62,594 nt of DNA from Collinsella aerofaciens (GCF_015546965.1 NZ_JADMUF010000012.1:1-62594); one strand, 5' to 3'; shown: positions 17,943 through 26,928, counted from the first letter of the stretch. Program-made: numbers and translations. Notes: generated by a model from the letters alone, not told the origin.

Positions 17943-18846
17943 ACTCACCAGCGAGCAGAGACTCTCGCGCGCCATCGACATCATGGAGGCCCTCTACGCC
18001 GCCGGCGAGAACGGCATGACACGAACCGAGATTTGCAGCCGCTTTGACATCACGGGGGTGTCGCTCGACGAGATTCTCGAGATCGTCTCGACGCTCGCAG
18101 ACCGAGAATCGGGCGCGCGCATCATCTGCGAATGCCGCGGCGAGCGTGTGGCCCTCACTGGTGACGCCGGGCGTGTGCTACCGTTGCGCCTGAGTACCGC
18201 CGAGGGCGCTGTGCTCAACCATGAACTTGAATCGTTGGGGATCGAGCCGCAAACGGCAGCTCGGATTCGACATGCCCTTCTACCCGAAGAGCTCGGCTAT
18301 AACCAGCGCGTCTTTGACACCGTCAACCACGGGTCGCACTGGCAGCAGCTGAGCTGCGCCATTCAGGACGGTGTTCGTTGCCGCATCTCGTATCGCTCGA
18401 TGGACGATGCGCGGCCACGCGAGCGTCTGGTCGACCCTTTGCGCATTACGGTAAACGGCGACCAAACATACCTGATTGCCTGGGACATCGCGGTCGATGA
18501 GCAGCGCACCTATCGCATGGATAAAATCGAGGAACTCGCCTTGACGGAAGACTCCGTCGTGCCTCACACACCGGACGTCGCATCCCTCCGCGATTCCCTT
18601 GCCCGGACGCAGCGCAGCGCAAAGCTCTTGATGCCATTCGATATGGCGGAGCATCTGGACTGGGCTGGCATCACTCTAATCGAGCACAGCGGGGCAGACA
18701 TGGCAACGGTAACCGTGCATTACGGCTCTGAGCGTTGGCTACTGAGCCAGGTAATCGCAGCGGGCGGAGCCATCCGCATCTTGGATGACCCCGCCCTGTC
18801 AAAGCGCCTGTGCGATATGGCAAAAACTCTTGTCTGTCCGCTTTAG
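17929..18846 (+). CDS. WYL-domain transcriptional regulator (PafC-like)
   Basis: 305 residues. N-terminal helix-turn-helix (about 5-60: RLSRAIDIMEALYAAGENGMTRTEICSRF), a linking domain, a WYL domain (about 140-205: GVRCRISYRSMDDARPRERLVDPL, TYLIAWDIAVDEQRTYRMDKIE), and a C-terminal domain. The WYL domain is thought to sense nucleic acid or small ligands. The ATG at 17929 lies within the end of the preceding gene, with AAAGGA 12 bases before it, so translation is likely coupled. Its stop overlaps that of the convergent helicase gene by three bases, leaving no terminator space between them. Confidence 0.85.
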   Translation: MPVRKLTSEQRLSRAIDIMEALYAAGENGMTRTEICSRFDITGVSLDEILEIVSTLADRESGARIICECRGERVALTGDAGRVLPLRLSTAEGAVLNHELESLGIEPQTAARIRHALLPEELGYNQRVFDTVNHGSHWQQLSCAIQDGVRCRISYRSMDDARPRERLVDPLRITVNGDQTYLIAWDIAVDEQRTYRMDKIEELALTEDSVVPHTPDVASLRDSLARTQRSAKLLMPFDMAEHLDWAGITLIEHSGADMATVTVHYGSERWLLSQVIAAGGAIRILDDPALSKRLCDMAKTLVCPL

Positions 18847-21737
18847 CGCCGCCGCTCGTGGCGTGCGCGCCACAGTTGCAGATAGTGACCGATCTGCGCC
18901 GATTCGATGCGCTGGCAGGAGCTCGTGGGCAGCGACGTTAAGAACTTCTTTCCGTAGCCCTTCGTCACCAGGCGCGGGTCGGCCAGAATCAGCACGCCGC
19001 AATCGGTCGACGAGCGGATAAGGCGGCCGGCCGCCTGCTTGACCTCGAGCACCGCCTCGGGCAGCGAATAGCGCGCCCAAGCGCGGTCTTCGCGCAGGTT
19101 GCGCTCGCACGAGAGCGGGTCCGTGGGACTCGAGAACGGCAGCTTGGGAATGATGACGCAGCGCAGCGTCTCGCCGCTGGCGTCGAACCCCTCCCAGAAG
19201 GCCTTAAGCGCAAAAAGCGATGAAGTCGGCTCGTTGATAAACCGATCGCGCAGGCGACGAGGAGATGAGTTGCGCTGCTGGCAGTTGAGCTCCAGACCCG
19301 CACGGGCCATCTTGGGCTCAACGCGGGCGTACAGGTCTTCCATGTCGCGCCGATTGGTGAACAGTGTGAGCACCGATCCGCCCATGGCAAGATGGGCGTC
19401 GACCAGCACGCGCTCGAGCGCCGTAAGATAGCTCTCGCGGTCACGCGGATCGGGGATATCGCCCGCAACGACTACAGCCATGTTCGAATCGAAGTCGTAG
19501 CTCGAGTCCAAGTGCAACGATGAGGATGTTGAGGCACCGATGCGATCGAGGCCGACCGCGTGGTTAAAGTGTTCAAAGCTTTTGGACACCGTCATGGTCG
19601 CCGAGGCAAAGATAGCCGTGTGAACCTCGGGCAGCCACTCGGTTGCCAAGGCCTCGCCAATGTCGATGCGCTCTGCGGTCATTGACTCTCCGCCGGCACG
19701 CAGCCTGCGATTGACCTGCAGCGAATACACGTAGTGTTCATCGGTGCCATCAATGATGAGTTTGAGGTTCTCGGCCAGCTCGTGCAGGCGGCGCGAAATA
19801 TCACCCAGGTCGACAACAACCTCGGGCTTGTCGGCGGCGACGGCTTGCACCAGCGCGTCGACGCTCTTGTCAGCCTGTTCCAATGCGTCGATGGCAGTGT
19901 AGGCCGACTGCAAGAAATCATGCCAGTCGTCAGATTCGCGCAACTCGGGGCCAATCCATAGATTGGCATTGTCATAACCCCCACGGGCACGGCGACCGAG
20001 CTCGCGAACGCCATCGAACACGTCGGCGATTGCCATGCTCGCGCGCGCAACCGTCGACGTCGCCTTGGCAGTAAGGCCCAGATAGAGCGTAGAGCCCTCG
20101 GAGGTTGCCAAATCACGGGAAACCTGGCTTAGCGCGCCGGTGCTCGAGCCACCCAGGCGCTCAAACAGAACGCGTGATTCGTCCGCCGACACCACGCGCG
20201 CCCACTGACGGCGCGCCTCGCGCTCGATGGAATGAGCCTCGTCGATTACCCAATGACGAATCGGAGGTAAAATCCTGCCCTCGGCCGCGACATTGCGGAA
20301 CAGCAGGGAATGGTTGGTGACCACCACATCGGCATGCGCCGCACGACGGCGAGCGCCGTGGACCAAACATTTATCAGGGAAAAACGGGCAGAGGCGACGA
20401 GCACACTCGCGCGAGGCCGTCGTAAAGTCGGGGCGGTTGACGCTGCGCCACCGAATGCCGAGCGAGTCGAGGTCGCCATCGGCTGATTGGCAGACGTACG
20501 CCATAATGACCGCGACCGCCGCGAGCGTGTCCGCCGGATCGCGCTTGGTGGTAATCTCGACCTGGCTGCGGCTCATGCGCTCAAGCTTGCGCAGGCACGG
20601 ATAGTGGTCATAGCCCTTGAGAGCGCAAAATGACAGGCCACCGTCCAGTTGCTCGGCAAGTTTTGGCAGCTCATGGTACATGAGCTGGTCGGCAAGATTG
20701 TTCGATTTGGTCGCAATACCAACCGTGATGTTGTTACGGCGTGCTGCCTCGGCAAAAGGCACCAGATAGGCCATCGATTTGCCGACGCCCGTGCCCGCCT
20801 CAATTACGCGATGTGTGCCCGTGACCAGCGCATCGCGGACCTCGAGCGCCATCGCGATCTGCTCATCACGCGGCTCGTAAGTGGGATACATGCGATTGAC
20901 CAGGCCACCCGGCGCATAGTCTGCCTCAATCTCCTCACGACTCGGCATCTTGAGGACCGGCAGTTCGTCGGCGTCCACCCGATCGTCGGCGCGATCGGCC
21001 TTGAGAACGTCAGCACGAGCGGCGCTGAGAGAGAAGATAGAACCAGGGTTCTGCCCCGCCAAGAATGAGAAGATAGGACGATAGGACCAAGGCACATCCG
21101 GATGCATGTCGGCTAGGCGCGCCATGAGGCCCTGGGGCAAGTCGGTGAGCGCCACGAGCAACACACGCCATACGCCACACAGGGCGTCGACGTCGGCATT
21201 GGCACGGTGTGATACCGAGTCACAGCCAAACAGATCGGCCATAAAAGACAGCTTGTGCGAGGCCAGGCGCGGAAGCGCGATGCGCGACAGCGCCAGCGAA
21301 TCGATCCAAATATCGCTCACGTTGACGCCGCCTTTGACCGACTCGATAAACGAGCGATCGAACGTGGCGTTATGTGCGATCACCGGGCAACCACCGACAA
21401 AATCGGCGAGAGCGGCAACGGCCTCAACGGCCGACGGGGCATCTGCCACATCGGCATTTGTAATGCTCGTGAGCTCGGTAATCTCGGCGGGAATCAGTTG
21501 CTTGGGATGCACGAAGGTATCGAAGCGGTCGACGACCTCGCGGCCCGAAAGGCGGGCCGCCGAGATCTCGATCAGCTCATTGTCCTGCACCGAAAGACCC
21601 GTGGTCTCGGTATCGAGGACGATCACATCTTCCTCGATAAGGCCGAAGGACTGCGTTTTGGCGCGTTCGGCTAGCGTGGCATAGGAGTCGATGACAAACT
21701 GCGGCGTTCCTGACGAAACCGCGTCCTCGATTAGCAT
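18843..21737 (-). CDS. dinG: Exonuclease-DinG-type DNA helicase fusion
   Basis: 964 residues. The N-terminal DnaQ-like 3'-5' exonuclease has motif I DTETTG, motif II HNATFDRSF and the HRANADVDAL motif III (about 40-195). An XPD/DinG-type superfamily-2 helicase follows, with Walker A EAGTGVGKSMAY, DEAH box WVIDEAHSIE, and a Cys cluster (CARRLCPFFPDKC) that fits the family's iron-sulphur site. Helicase motif VI is near KQAAGRLIRS. The enzyme is expected to unwind DNA in repair or R-loop removal. Its ATG lies inside the end of ddl (seven-base overlap). The neighbouring WYL pair, if PafBC, would fit a DNA-damage context. Confidence 0.92.
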   Translation of the reverse strand: MLIEDAVSSGTPQFVIDSYATLAERAKTQSFGLIEEDVIVLDTETTGLSVQDNELIEISAARLSGREVVDRFDTFVHPKQLIPAEITELTSITNADVADAPSAVEAVAALADFVGGCPVIAHNATFDRSFIESVKGGVNVSDIWIDSLALSRIALPRLASHKLSFMADLFGCDSVSHRANADVDALCGVWRVLLVALTDLPQGLMARLADMHPDVPWSYRPIFSFLAGQNPGSIFSLSAARADVLKADRADDRVDADELPVLKMPSREEIEADYAPGGLVNRMYPTYEPRDEQIAMALEVRDALVTGTHRVIEAGTGVGKSMAYLVPFAEAARRNNITVGIATKSNNLADQLMYHELPKLAEQLDGGLSFCALKGYDHYPCLRKLERMSRSQVEITTKRDPADTLAAVAVIMAYVCQSADGDLDSLGIRWRSVNRPDFTTASRECARRLCPFFPDKCLVHGARRRAAHADVVVTNHSLLFRNVAAEGRILPPIRHWVIDEAHSIEREARRQWARVVSADESRVLFERLGGSSTGALSQVSRDLATSEGSTLYLGLTAKATSTVARASMAIADVFDGVRELGRRARGGYDNANLWIGPELRESDDWHDFLQSAYTAIDALEQADKSVDALVQAVAADKPEVVVDLGDISRRLHELAENLKLIIDGTDEHYVYSLQVNRRLRAGGESMTAERIDIGEALATEWLPEVHTAIFASATMTVSKSFEHFNHAVGLDRIGASTSSSLHLDSSYDFDSNMAVVVAGDIPDPRDRESYLTALERVLVDAHLAMGGSVLTLFTNRRDMEDLYARVEPKMARAGLELNCQQRNSSPRRLRDRFINEPTSSLFALKAFWEGFDASGETLRCVIIPKLPFSSPTDPLSCERNLREDRAWARYSLPEAVLEVKQAAGRLIRSSTDCGVLILADPRLVTKGYGKKFLTSLPTSSCQRIESAQIGHYLQLWRARHERRR

Positions 21738-22696
21738 GCAATGCCCGCTCGATGAAGACCCATACGGATCAGGCTGTCACAGACCTGCGGGAACGTCATG
21801 TCGTCGGTGTGGCGGATCTCATCCGGATACAGCGACGTATCGGTCATGCCGGGAATGGTATTGGTCTCGAGGATAACGGGGCCGTCCTCGCTCACGATAA
21901 AATCGCTGCGCGAGATGCCCAGGCAACCGAGGGCCTTGTGAGCGGCACAGGCAAGCTCCTGGGCACGAGCATAGTTCTCGGGTGAAATCTGCGCCGGAAT
22001 GCGATGGATGTCCGTAGGGTCGACATATTTCACGTCCAGATCGTAGAACTCGCAGTCCTCAGGCTTACGGATCTCGACAATCGGCAGGGCGCGCACGTCA
22101 TCTTCACCGTATACGCCAACGGTGATCTCGGTACCCTCGATGCACTTCTCGACCAGCACTTTGTCGCCGTACTCAAACGCCTTGGCGATTGCCGCGGGCA
22201 GCTCGGAGGGCTCATGGACCAGGGAAATGCCATAGCTGGAACCGTTGACGGCCGGCTTCACAAAGCAGCGCTCGCCACAAACCTCGACGATATGATCGAT
22301 ATCGACTTCATCGCCCACCTCGAGCGCAAGGCCGGGGGCAATGGGAATGCCCGCCTTGGCGTACAGGAGCTTAGAGACCTCCTTGTCGGCACCGCAGGCG
22401 CTGGCAAGCACGCCCGAGGCCGTGTAGGGGATGCCCAGGGTCTCCATGGCGCCCTGCATGGCACCATCCTCGCCGCCGGCACCGTGCATGGCGATAAACG
22501 CCACGTCAAAGCCGCCGGTCGCCATGGTTACCATAAAGTCATCAGCGGCCGTGTCGAGCAGCTCCACCGAGGTGTAGCCGGCTTCCTTCAGTGCCACCAC
22601 GACGTTCTTTCCCGAATTGAGCGAGATCTCGCGCTCAGCGGAATGACCGCCCGCCAAGACCGCTACGTGCATGTTCTTTAGGCTTTTACCCGGCAT
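21731..22696 (-). CDS. ddl: D-alanine--D-alanine ligase
   Basis: ATP-grasp ligase making D-Ala-D-Ala for peptidoglycan. 321 residues. Motifs: VAVLAGGHSAEREISLNSG near the N-terminus (serine for substrate binding), FIAMHGAGGEDGAMQG, CFVKPAVNGSSYGIS for ATP binding, and VILETNTIPGMTDTSLYP near the end with metal ligands. The residue before the last motifs that selects D-Ala over D-Lac cannot be judged by eye. AGGAGGAG lies 8 bases before the ATG. The helicase gene follows with an overlap; rlmN is divergent. Confidence 0.95.
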   Translation of the reverse strand: MPGKSLKNMHVAVLAGGHSAEREISLNSGKNVVVALKEAGYTSVELLDTAADDFMVTMATGGFDVAFIAMHGAGGEDGAMQGAMETLGIPYTASGVLASACGADKEVSKLLYAKAGIPIAPGLALEVGDEVDIDHIVEVCGERCFVKPAVNGSSYGISLVHEPSELPAAIAKAFEYGDKVLVEKCIEGTEITVGVYGEDDVRALPIVEIRKPEDCEFYDLDVKYVDPTDIHRIPAQISPENYARAQELACAAHKALGCLGISRSDFIVSEDGPVILETNTIPGMTDTSLYPDEIRHTDDMTFPQVCDSLIRMGLHRAGIAC

Positions 22697-22781
22697 GGGC
22701 AGACTCCTCCTCTATAATTTCTGCAGCTGATACCATATTGTAGCGATACCCTCTACGTTTCCCCAAAATCGAAAGGCTTCC

Positions 22782-23834
22782 ATGAATCCCAGGACTAAAT
22801 CTCAGGACATTCGCGACTTGAGCCAAAACGATATTCGCGAGCTCGTGGCCGAACTTGGCCAGCCCGCCTTCCGCGCAAAGCAGCTCATCGAATGGGTCTT
22901 TGAGAAGAACGTTTGTTCGTTTGACGACATGACCAACCTTCCCAAGGCTTTCCGCGAGCAGCTTAAAGAGGCTTTTGCCTTTGACACGCCGACTGAACTC
23001 ACCAAGCAGGTTTCCAAAGATGGCTCGCGCAAGTATCTGCTCGAGTACCACGACGGCGTTTCCGTCGAGACCGTCGGTATGCCCCGTCGCAACAAGCTTT
23101 CCGTCTGCGTGTCCACCCAGGCAGGCTGTGGCATGGGCTGCGCCTTTTGCGCTACCGGCCTCAACGGCCTCAAGCGTTCTCTGACCGCTCAAGAGATCGT
23201 CGACCAGGTACTTCATGTATCCAACGACTTTGGTGAGCGCGCCACGAGCGTTGTCTTTATGGGCCAGGGCGAGCCGTTTGCCAACTACGACGAGGTCCTC
23301 AAGGCGCTGCGAATTCTCAACGACCCCGACGGCATCGGTATCGGCGCTCGTCACCTCACCGTCTCTACCAGCGGCGTTATTCCCGGTATTCGCAAATTTG
23401 CCGACATCCCCGAGCAATTCACGCTTGCCGTTTCCCTGCATTCCGCCATCCAGTCGACGCGCAATAAGCTCATGCCCGGTGTTAAGAAGTACACGCTGCT
23501 TCGCCTTCACGAAGCGCTCCAGCTCTACACCGAGAAGACTGGCCGCCGCCCGACCTATGAGTATGCCATGATCGAAGGCGTCAACGATACGAATCCCGAG
23601 ATGCAGGCGCTCTGCGACTTCTGCGAGGGAACGCTGTGCCACGTTAACCTCATTCAGCTTAATGACATCGAGGGCAGCCCGCTCAAGCCGTCGCCGATTC
23701 ATAAGGTTGAGGATCTTCAGCGTCGTCTTGAGTCCCGTGGCATCGAGACCACGATTCGTAACTCCCGTGGTAACGATATTGACGCCGCTTGCGGACAACT
23801 GAAGCAGCGCTTCAAAGTTCAGAAGAACGCATAG
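22782..23834 (+). CDS. rlmN: Dual-specificity RNA methyltransferase RlmN
   Basis: Radical-SAM enzyme that methylates C2 of A2503 in 23S rRNA and A37 of some tRNAs. 350 residues. The cluster motif CGMGCAFCATG is present, preceded by the substrate-binding N-terminal domain (FRAKQLIEWVF). FMGQGEPFANYDEV and SLHS follow, and the second catalytic Cys lies in DIDAACGQL near the C-terminus. AAAGG precedes the ATG. It reads toward the origin, against its neighbours, sharing an 85-base gap with ddl. Confidence 0.96.
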   Translation: MNPRTKSQDIRDLSQNDIRELVAELGQPAFRAKQLIEWVFEKNVCSFDDMTNLPKAFREQLKEAFAFDTPTELTKQVSKDGSRKYLLEYHDGVSVETVGMPRRNKLSVCVSTQAGCGMGCAFCATGLNGLKRSLTAQEIVDQVLHVSNDFGERATSVVFMGQGEPFANYDEVLKALRILNDPDGIGIGARHLTVSTSGVIPGIRKFADIPEQFTLAVSLHSAIQSTRNKLMPGVKKYTLLRLHEALQLYTEKTGRRPTYEYAMIEGVNDTNPEMQALCDFCEGTLCHVNLIQLNDIEGSPLKPSPIHKVEDLQRRLESRGIETTIRNSRGNDIDAACGQLKQRFKVQKNA

Positions 23835-23851
23835 GGGAGTCGCACCCTAAA

Positions 23852-23867
23852 ACGTTTCATGTGAAAC
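23852..23867. promoter_or_regulatory. Near-match to parS
   Basis: CGTTTCATGTGAAACA differs from the parS consensus TGTTTCACGTGAAACA at two of 16 positions. It lies just after rlmN and just before its terminator. Whether ParB binds it is not known. Confidence 0.45.
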
Positions 23868-23871
23868 ATCG

Positions 23872-23912
23872 AACGACCCCGGTTACAGAATATGCAACCG
23901 GGGTCGTTTCAT
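23872..23912 (+). terminator. Terminator after rlmN
   Basis: AACGACCCCGGTT (23872-23884) pairs with AACCGGGGTCGTT (23896-23908), followed by a T-rich stretch. Confidence 0.85.
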
Positions 23913-23963
23913 TTATTGACCTTAATTTTGAATCTGCTGCTACCTGTCCCATTTTTTACGGCC

Positions 23964-24008
23964 AAAATAAGGGGTCCTTGTCTCATGAATCAGACAAGGA
24001 CCCCTTAG
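23964..24008 (-). terminator. Terminator of the parA-parB transcript
   Basis: A 15-bp perfect stem at 23969-23983 and 23992-24006 (AAGGGGTCCTTGTCT and its complement), followed on the minus strand by ATTTTGG. It lies behind the small membrane-protein gene. Confidence 0.85.
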
Positions 24009-24025
24009 AATATACTGAACAATTG

Positions 24026-24037
24026 TTAGGTACCTAA
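24026..24037. repeat. 12-base palindrome TTAGGTACCTAA
   Basis: A perfect palindrome that overlaps the stop codon of the small membrane-protein gene. The identical sequence occurs again at 27530-27541. Confidence 0.5.
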
Positions 24038-24288
24038 TAGCCTACATTTTCCCATTGGTTGCTAACCCAACCTTGATTAATCTTGGGATTCTTCGTTACC
24101 TGAGCAGTACACATGGCAACATCTTCCGTCATAACATCCATTTTCTTTTTGGAAGTATCGACGATATCTTGCGCGCCACGAAGCAAACGACCTCGCAGTT
24201 CATCGTCTGTCGCGATCTTATAGCCAGCAAAGGCACCAGCCGCGACAGTCGTAGCCAATGCAATCGCTGTTAAAATCTTATTCCTCAT
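24034..24288 (-). CDS. Small membrane-anchored protein downstream of parB
   Basis: 84 residues. An N-terminal hydrophobic helix (KILTAIALATTVAAGAFAGYKIA), then a short amphipathic region (ELRGRLLRGAQDIVDTSKKKMD) reminiscent of YtxH-type proteins, and a polar tail. The ATG at 24288 follows AAGGAGG and overlaps the end of parB by 11 bases, so it is translationally coupled to the segregation operon. I do not recognise a named family. A role linked to membrane positioning of the origin is possible from position alone. Confidence 0.7.
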   Translation of the reverse strand: MRNKILTAIALATTVAAGAFAGYKIATDDELRGRLLRGAQDIVDTSKKKMDVMTEDVAMCTAQVTKNPKINQGWVSNQWENVGY

Positions 24289-25183
24289 CTTGGCCTCCTT
24301 GATCAAACTGAATCATTTCGCCAAGAATACGAGAGAGCTCTTCCTCGTCTTTAAACTCAATCTCAATCTTATTCTTTCCACGCGAGCTCTTCACACGCAC
24401 GTTGGTATTAAAAACCTGACGAAGTACACGGGCAGCCTTTTTAAAAGATTGAGGCGTTGCAGGTCTCGGCGTCTTAGGTGTCTCTCCGGCAGAAAACAAC
24501 GGAGCAAGGTTTTCTGTCGCTCTTACGGAAAGACCCTCTGCAACAACTTTCTCTGCAAGTCGAATTCGCGCGTCCTCATAGGGAACTGCAAGAATCGCAC
24601 GTGCATGACCAGCAGTAAGTTTGCCCTCAAAAATCATCTGCTGAACTATTTCGGGGAGATCGAGAAGACGCAGTGAGTTTGTAATTGCAGAGCGTGACTT
24701 GCTTACCGCCTTCGACAATGCCTCCTGGGTCATACCGCTGGCATCGATGAGCTGTCGATAGCCCTTAGCCTCTTCGACTGGATTCAAATCTGAACGCTGA
24801 AGATTTTCGATAAGAGCAAGAGCTAGCATCTCTTCATCATTAACATCTTTAATGATGACAGGCAGTTCTTCAAGACCAGCAAGCTTTGACGCCTGGTAAC
24901 GACGCTCGCCAGCGATGATCTCATAGCCGTTTCCATGCTTGCGAACCAAAAGCGGCTGCAAAACGCCATGTTCTTGGATTGACTCGCTCAACTCGCGAAG
25001 TTCAGTTTCGTTAAAGTGAATTCGCGGCTGATTAGGGTTGGGAACAATATCCTCAATAGGTAGCTTTGTTTCAGAGGCGGCATTTGAAGCCGACACAGCC
25101 GAACCACCGGTCTCATACTCGGCCTCTGAGACCAAAGCATTGAGTCCACGTCCCAATCCGCCACGTTTCTTTACACTAGGCAC
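24278..25183 (-). CDS. parB: Chromosome-partitioning protein ParB
   Basis: Centromere-binding CTPase that spreads from parS. 301 residues. The N-terminal ParA-interacting stretch (KKRGGLGRGLNALV) is followed by the ParB/Srx domain with VRKHGNGYEIIAGERRYQASKLAGL, the ENLQRSDLNPVEEAKGY segment, a helix-turn-helix (MTQEALSKAVSKSRSAITNSLRLL), and a C-terminal dimerisation region. The GTG start overlaps the end of parA by 8 bases with a good upstream AGAGG. Three perfect parS sites lie beyond the parA start. Confidence 0.96.
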   Translation of the reverse strand: MPSVKKRGGLGRGLNALVSEAEYETGGSAVSASNAASETKLPIEDIVPNPNQPRIHFNETELRELSESIQEHGVLQPLLVRKHGNGYEIIAGERRYQASKLAGLEELPVIIKDVNDEEMLALALIENLQRSDLNPVEEAKGYRQLIDASGMTQEALSKAVSKSRSAITNSLRLLDLPEIVQQMIFEGKLTAGHARAILAVPYEDARIRLAEKVVAEGLSVRATENLAPLFSAGETPKTPRPATPQSFKKAARVLRQVFNTNVRVKSSRGKNKIEIEFKDEEELSRILGEMIQFDQGGQDEE

Positions 25184-25976
25184 GTTTGATCACCTCTTTT
25201 GCAAGGTTCATATACGCTTTTGCACCCTTATTCTGAGGTGCATAGGTAATTACCGGTTCTCCAAAAGACGGAGCTTCGGAGATTTTAACCGTACGGGGGA
25301 TCAGCGTCTTAAACGCCTTATCACCAAAGTACGATTGAACCTCCTCAACAACCTGATTCGATAGTGAAGTACGCGAGTCATACATGGTCATAAGCACTCC
25401 ATAGGTGTCTAAGCCCTTGTTCAGACGTGATTTGACCATCTTCATTGACTCAAGCAGCTTTGTAACGCCTTCGAGTGCGTAATATTCGCACTGGATCGGA
25501 ATCAAAACGCTGTCTGCTGCGGTCAATGCGTTGATAGTAAGCAGGCCGAGCGAAGGAGGACAGTCAATGAAAATGAAATCGAACTCGTCCTGAATCGGCT
25601 CAAGCAAATCTTTGAGGCGGGTTTCACGAGCAATTGCGCTTACGAGCTCAATTTCTGCGCCTGCAAGCTGAATTGTTGCTGGAATTACGAATACCTTTTT
25701 GCAATTTGTATCAAGAACAAGCGATTCTGCCGACACATCATTCAACAATGCATCATAGATGCAGTGATCAAGGTCTTCTTTTTCAATTCCAAATCCACTG
25801 GTGCTGTTTCCCTGTGGATCAAAATCGACAATCAGTGTCTTACGACCCTGCTCACCAAGTGCTGCTGCAAGATTTACAGCCGTCGTTGACTTACCGACGC
25901 CGCCCTTTTGATTGATGATTGCAATGATACGCGTGTCTTTTGCGCTCTTAGAACGCTTAACGTCGCGAAATCCCAC
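25176..25976 (-). CDS. parA: Chromosome-partitioning ATPase ParA (Soj)
   Basis: Deviant Walker ATPase that moves or positions ParB-parS complexes. 266 residues. The motif KGGVGKST with the signature lysine is at about 24-31, DFDPQGNSTSGFG follows, then FIFIDCPPSLGLLTINAL (Walker B) and IPIQCEYYALEG. The N-terminus carries an extra basic stretch. GTG start with AGGAGGGA just upstream. It forms an operon with parB and the small membrane-protein gene. The base composition of this block is more AT-rich than its neighbours. Confidence 0.96.
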   Translation of the reverse strand: MGFRDVKRSKSAKDTRIIAIINQKGGVGKSTTAVNLAAALGEQGRKTLIVDFDPQGNSTSGFGIEKEDLDHCIYDALLNDVSAESLVLDTNCKKVFVIPATIQLAGAEIELVSAIARETRLKDLLEPIQDEFDFIFIDCPPSLGLLTINALTAADSVLIPIQCEYYALEGVTKLLESMKMVKSRLNKGLDTYGVLMTMYDSRTSLSNQVVEEVQSYFGDKAFKTLIPRTVKISEAPSFGEPVITYAPQNKGAKAYMNLAKEVIKRA

Positions 25977-26015
25977 GGTCCCTCCTGGTGTGTATTAAAG
26001 CTGTCAAACGGAGGA

Positions 26016-26031
26016 TGTTTCACGTGAAACA
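26016..26031. promoter_or_regulatory. parS site 1
   Basis: Perfect palindrome TGTTTCACGTGAAACA, the known ParB-binding centromere sequence, between parA and rsmG. The next site starts exactly 39 bases later. Confidence 0.95.
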
Positions 26032-26054
26032 TTCCGAATCGATATCAACCGCCA

Positions 26055-26070
26055 TGTTTCACGTGAAACA
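26055..26070. promoter_or_regulatory. parS site 2
   Basis: Second perfect TGTTTCACGTGAAACA, 39 bases from the first and 39 from the third. Confidence 0.95.
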
Positions 26071-26093
26071 CTGCAAGTTGTTAGTATCCATTA

Positions 26094-26109
26094 TGTTTCA
26101 CGTGAAACA
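26094..26109. promoter_or_regulatory. parS site 3
   Basis: Third perfect TGTTTCACGTGAAACA. It ends one base before the rsmG stop codon. Confidence 0.95.
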
Positions 26110-26110
26110 T

Positions 26111-26848
26111 CTAGGCAAGCGGATTCTTCTTTGCCATGCCATTTGAACGAGGCAATGAAACGGATGCTGGATGACTCTTCTTAAGAACAATGAACTCCCT
26201 GTGGCCCAGGCCCTCTGGTAAATCGATTGCGTCATTCAGAAGCGAAGAGAATCCGCAAATCTTAGCTGCTGACATGCCAGAGGCAAGCTCCTCATCAGAT
26301 GGATTGCCCTTGGTGATAACAAATAGCCCTCCGTCCTTGAGGAACGGAGCTGCATACTCAACAAGAATCGGTAGAGGGGCCAGTGCGCGGGCGGTTACGA
26401 CAGAGAACTGCTTCTTATGACTTCGAGCATATTCTTCAAGACGATCATGAACCGCATGAGCATGTTTCAATCCAAGAGCATGGACAAAGGAATTGACAGC
26501 ATCAACCTTCTTGCCAACAGAGTCAATATAAGTAGCTTTACGATGCGTGGCTATGGTTAACGGAATACCAGGGAAGCCCGCACCTGTACCCATATCGAGC
26601 AAAGCTCCCTCAGGAGCCTTATTGATATAGGGGAGTAAAACAAGTGAGTCGAGGATATGAAGTACTGCAGCATCTTCTACGTTGAGAATACGGGTGAGAT
26701 TGGTTGTCTTATTTGTTTCCAAAACCAAATCCAAATGCTTAATACATTTCCTCAGCTCAACATCAGTTACGCTCAAGGAATACTCTTTGCAATAGGAAGT
26801 TAGGCGACTCAACATCTCGTCAGCCTGCTGATCAGTAAGTACTAACAA
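26111..26848 (-). CDS. rsmG: 16S rRNA (guanine527-N7)-methyltransferase RsmG (GidB)
   Basis: SAM-dependent methyltransferase acting on G527 of 16S rRNA. About 245 residues. Motif I LLDMGTGAGFPGIPLTIA is clear, with HILDSL before it and VTARALAPLPILVEYAAPFLKDGG for the later Rossmann motifs. The start is inferred as TTG at 26848, six bases after AAAGGAG; the reading frame extends further upstream but without a ribosome site, into the terminator of khpB. The gene sits in its classical place next to parA. Loss of this gene is known to give low-level streptomycin resistance; it looks intact here. Confidence 0.93.
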   Translation of the reverse strand: MLVLTDQQADEMLSRLTSYCKEYSLSVTDVELRKCIKHLDLVLETNKTTNLTRILNVEDAAVLHILDSLVLLPYINKAPEGALLDMGTGAGFPGIPLTIATHRKATYIDSVGKKVDAVNSFVHALGLKHAHAVHDRLEEYARSHKKQFSVVTARALAPLPILVEYAAPFLKDGGLFVITKGNPSDEELASGMSAAKICGFSSLLNDAIDLPEGLGHREFIVLKKSHPASVSLPRSNGMAKKNPLA

Positions 26849-26891
26849 CGAAAGCTCCTTTCTGACAAAAATCAGTGTATCGAGAACTTTT

Positions 26892-26928
26892 GACAAAAAA
26901 AGGGGACGTGGAAACCACGTCCCCTTAG
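26892..26928 (-). terminator. Terminator between khpB and rsmG
   Basis: AAGGGGACGTGG (26900-26911) pairs with CCACGTCCCCTT (26915-26926), followed by a run of seven T on the minus strand. Confidence 0.92.
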
